Shown here: piece after piece, positions 62,829 to 64,000 of the stretch
Position numbering within the stretch: the stretch's first letter is position 1
How the letters are laid out: every line of letters starts with the position of its first letter
Assembly (NCBI RefSeq): GCF_020735465.1
Contig: NZ_CP085935.1
Span: 806,001 to 870,000, forward strand
Origin: Collinsella stercoris DSM 13279
GTDB taxonomy: Bacteria; Actinomycetota; Coriobacteriia; Coriobacteriales; Coriobacteriaceae
Direction of reading: 5' to 3'
Length of the DNA stretch: 64,000 bases
The notes under the pieces: generated by a model
What the model was told of the DNA's origin: nothing
Databases searched by the model: none
What the model saw: the letters and a program-made list of their open reading frames with translations, nothing else
Program-made: the position numbers and the translations under genes

Positions 62829-63719
62829 ATGAGCGCTACGCCTTTGCTCGCCATCGAGCGCCTCACCGCCTCGGTGGACGAGAAGACCATCCTGCACGGC
62901 ATCGACCTCTCCGTCGCCGCGGGCGAGACCCACGTCCTCATGGGCCCCAACGGCGCCGGCAAGTCAACCATGGGCCACGTGATCATGGGCGACCCCGTCT
63001 ACACCGTCAACCAGGGCACCATCACCTTCGATGGTGCCGACATCACCGACCTCTCCACCGACAAGCGCTCGCACGCCGGCCTCTTCCTCTCCTTCCAGGC
63101 CCCGGTCGAGATCCCGGGCGTGCCGCTGTCCAGCTTCCTGCGCGCACAGATCGCCGGGCGTCCCGGCCTGGAGATGAAGGGCAAGGAGTTCCGCCGCCGC
63201 GTCAAGGAGCTCGCCGCGGAGCTCGACATGGACACCGCCTACCTCAACCGCGAGCTCGGCGTGGGCTTTTCGGGCGGCGAGAAGAAGAAGGTCGAGATGC
63301 TGCAGCTCCTGCTGCTCCAGCCCAAACTCGCCATCCTCGACGAGACCGACTCCGGCCTGGACGTCGACGCCCTCGGCGTGGTCTCGCGCGGCATGGACGC
63401 CTACCGCCGCTCCACCGACGGCTCGCTCGTCATCATCACCCACAACACGCGCATCCTCGAGCACCTCGAGGTCGACCGCGTGCACGTCATGGTGAACGGC
63501 CGCATCGTGCGCGAGGACGATGCCTCGCTCATCCCGTGGATCGACGCGAACGGCTTCGACTCCTTCGAGCGCGAGGCCGCCCAGGCCGCGGCGGCCGACG
63601 AGGCCGATCGACCCGCAGCCTCCTCGATTCCGGTGAACCTCGGAGCGGGCATGTCGCAGTCCCTGCGATCCGTCCTGGATGCCGAGGGCCCCACCTGCGA
63701 CGCGAAGAACGCGCAGTAG
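62829..63719 (+). CDS. sufC: Fe-S cluster assembly ATPase SufC
   Basis: SufC is the ABC-type ATPase of the SUF scaffold. The 296-residue protein has Walker A GPNGAGKST (39-47), signature FSGGEKKKVEM and Walker B LAILDETDSGLD. The C-terminal 45 or so residues (Ala/Asp-rich, then NLGAGMSQSLRS) exceed the usual length of about 250. ATG at 62829 has GAAAGGAC. sufB follows by 10 bp. Confidence 0.96.
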   Translation: MSATPLLAIERLTASVDEKTILHGIDLSVAAGETHVLMGPNGAGKSTMGHVIMGDPVYTVNQGTITFDGADITDLSTDKRSHAGLFLSFQAPVEIPGVPLSSFLRAQIAGRPGLEMKGKEFRRRVKELAAELDMDTAYLNRELGVGFSGGEKKKVEMLQLLLLQPKLAILDETDSGLDVDALGVVSRGMDAYRRSTDGSLVIITHNTRILEHLEVDRVHVMVNGRIVREDDASLIPWIDANGFDSFEREAAQAAAADEADRPAASSIPVNLGAGMSQSLRSVLDAEGPTCDAKNAQ

Positions 63720-63729
63720 GGGGCGCGCC

Positions 63730-64000
63730 ATGGCAAAGAACCGCACCGAGGTCGCGGACATCGACCGCAGCCTCTATGACTTCTCCTACGGCGAGGAGGG
63801 CTTCGAGCGCCTCGACGCCGGCCTCACGCCTGAGATCGTACGCGAGATCTCCGAGCGCAAGAACGAGCCCGCCTGGATGCTCGAGCGTCGCTTGAAGTCG
63901 CTCGAAATCTACCACAAGACCCCCAACCCCACCTGGGGCCCGGGCATCGACGGGCTAGACATGGACCACATCGTCACCTACGTCAAGCCCAACACGTCGC
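63730..64000 (+). CDS. sufB: Fe-S cluster assembly protein SufB, N-terminal part cut by the window edge
   Basis: The first 90 codons are present, starting MAKNRTEVADIDRSLYDFSYG and including RKNEPAWMLERRLKSLEIYHK, both typical of SufB, which builds [Fe-S] clusters with SufC and SufD. The start is the ATG 10 bp after the sufC stop. The rest lies beyond base 64000. The order sufC-sufB is the usual one in Gram-positives without SufE here. Confidence 0.93.
   Translation, partial: MAKNRTEVADIDRSLYDFSYGEEGFERLDAGLTPEIVREISERKNEPAWMLERRLKSLEIYHKTPNPTWGPGIDGLDMDHIVTYVKPNTS

Overview
The window reads as a chromosomal segment of a high-G+C actinobacterium, most likely a member of the Coriobacteriia close to Collinsella. 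That placement is an inference from the mix of families (Rny plus RNase J, SpoVS, a LysM protein divergent from lexA, SEDS/MreBCD elongasome genes, SUF genes) and from codon and base composition; a 16S or marker-gene search would be needed to prove it. Most of the window is conserved housekeeping DNA, densely packed and mainly on the minus strand, with many 1-4 bp start/stop overlaps.

Region by region: 1-2.7 kb holds dut (cut by the window edge), nrdR, a LysM membrane protein divergent from lexA, and a DUF1624 membrane protein. 2.8-9.6 kb (minus) is rny, a GHKL ATPase, spoVS, miaB, miaA, hflX. 9.6-18.8 kb (minus) is recA-recX, the CinA amidase, pgsA, rimO, yajQ, a RodZ-like protein and ftsK. 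18.8-24.6 kb has rnj and glyQS, with a REP-associated tyrosine transposase (RAYT) and its palindromes inserted between them. 24.7-27.3 kb is the classic rpsP-khpA-rimM-trmD-lepB operon, with dinB divergent. 28.8-33.1 kb is rplU-rpmA-obgE-nadD-yqeK-rsfS, with an inverted pair of REP palindromes between rpmA and obgE. 33.1-44.7 kb joins a cyclophilin and a TPR protein to mreBCD-mrdA-rodA, a DUF697 protein and two radical-SAM-related genes. 44.8-49.0 kb has a zinc-ribbon membrane protein, a CtpE-like P-type ATPase and tRNA-Arg(CCG). 49.4-58.5 kb (plus) carries a complete shikimate/Tyr/Phe cluster: aroF, tyrA, aroB, aroA, aroC, pheA, an aroE-aroK fusion, and aroQ. 59.1-64 kb has pnp, rpsO, an Rrf2 regulator and divergent sufC-sufB (cut by the edge).

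The most interesting signals are regulatory or repetitive. (1) Three LexA boxes spaced exactly 28 bp apart lie between lexA and a LysM gene that resembles the YneA type of SOS cell-division inhibitor; a fourth box lies in the recA promoter. Three of the four boxes sit inside a -35/-10 spacer. (2) Five palindromes share the core TTTGGGGTC, and three positions in the arms covary; one overlaps the stop codon of the RAYT gene. (3) Nine copies of a 14-bp element with alternating 17 and 30-31 bp spacing fill a low-G+C gap between aroQ and pnp. (4) A terminator lies inside the RNase J leader. No phage, integron, CRISPR array or biosynthetic cluster was seen.
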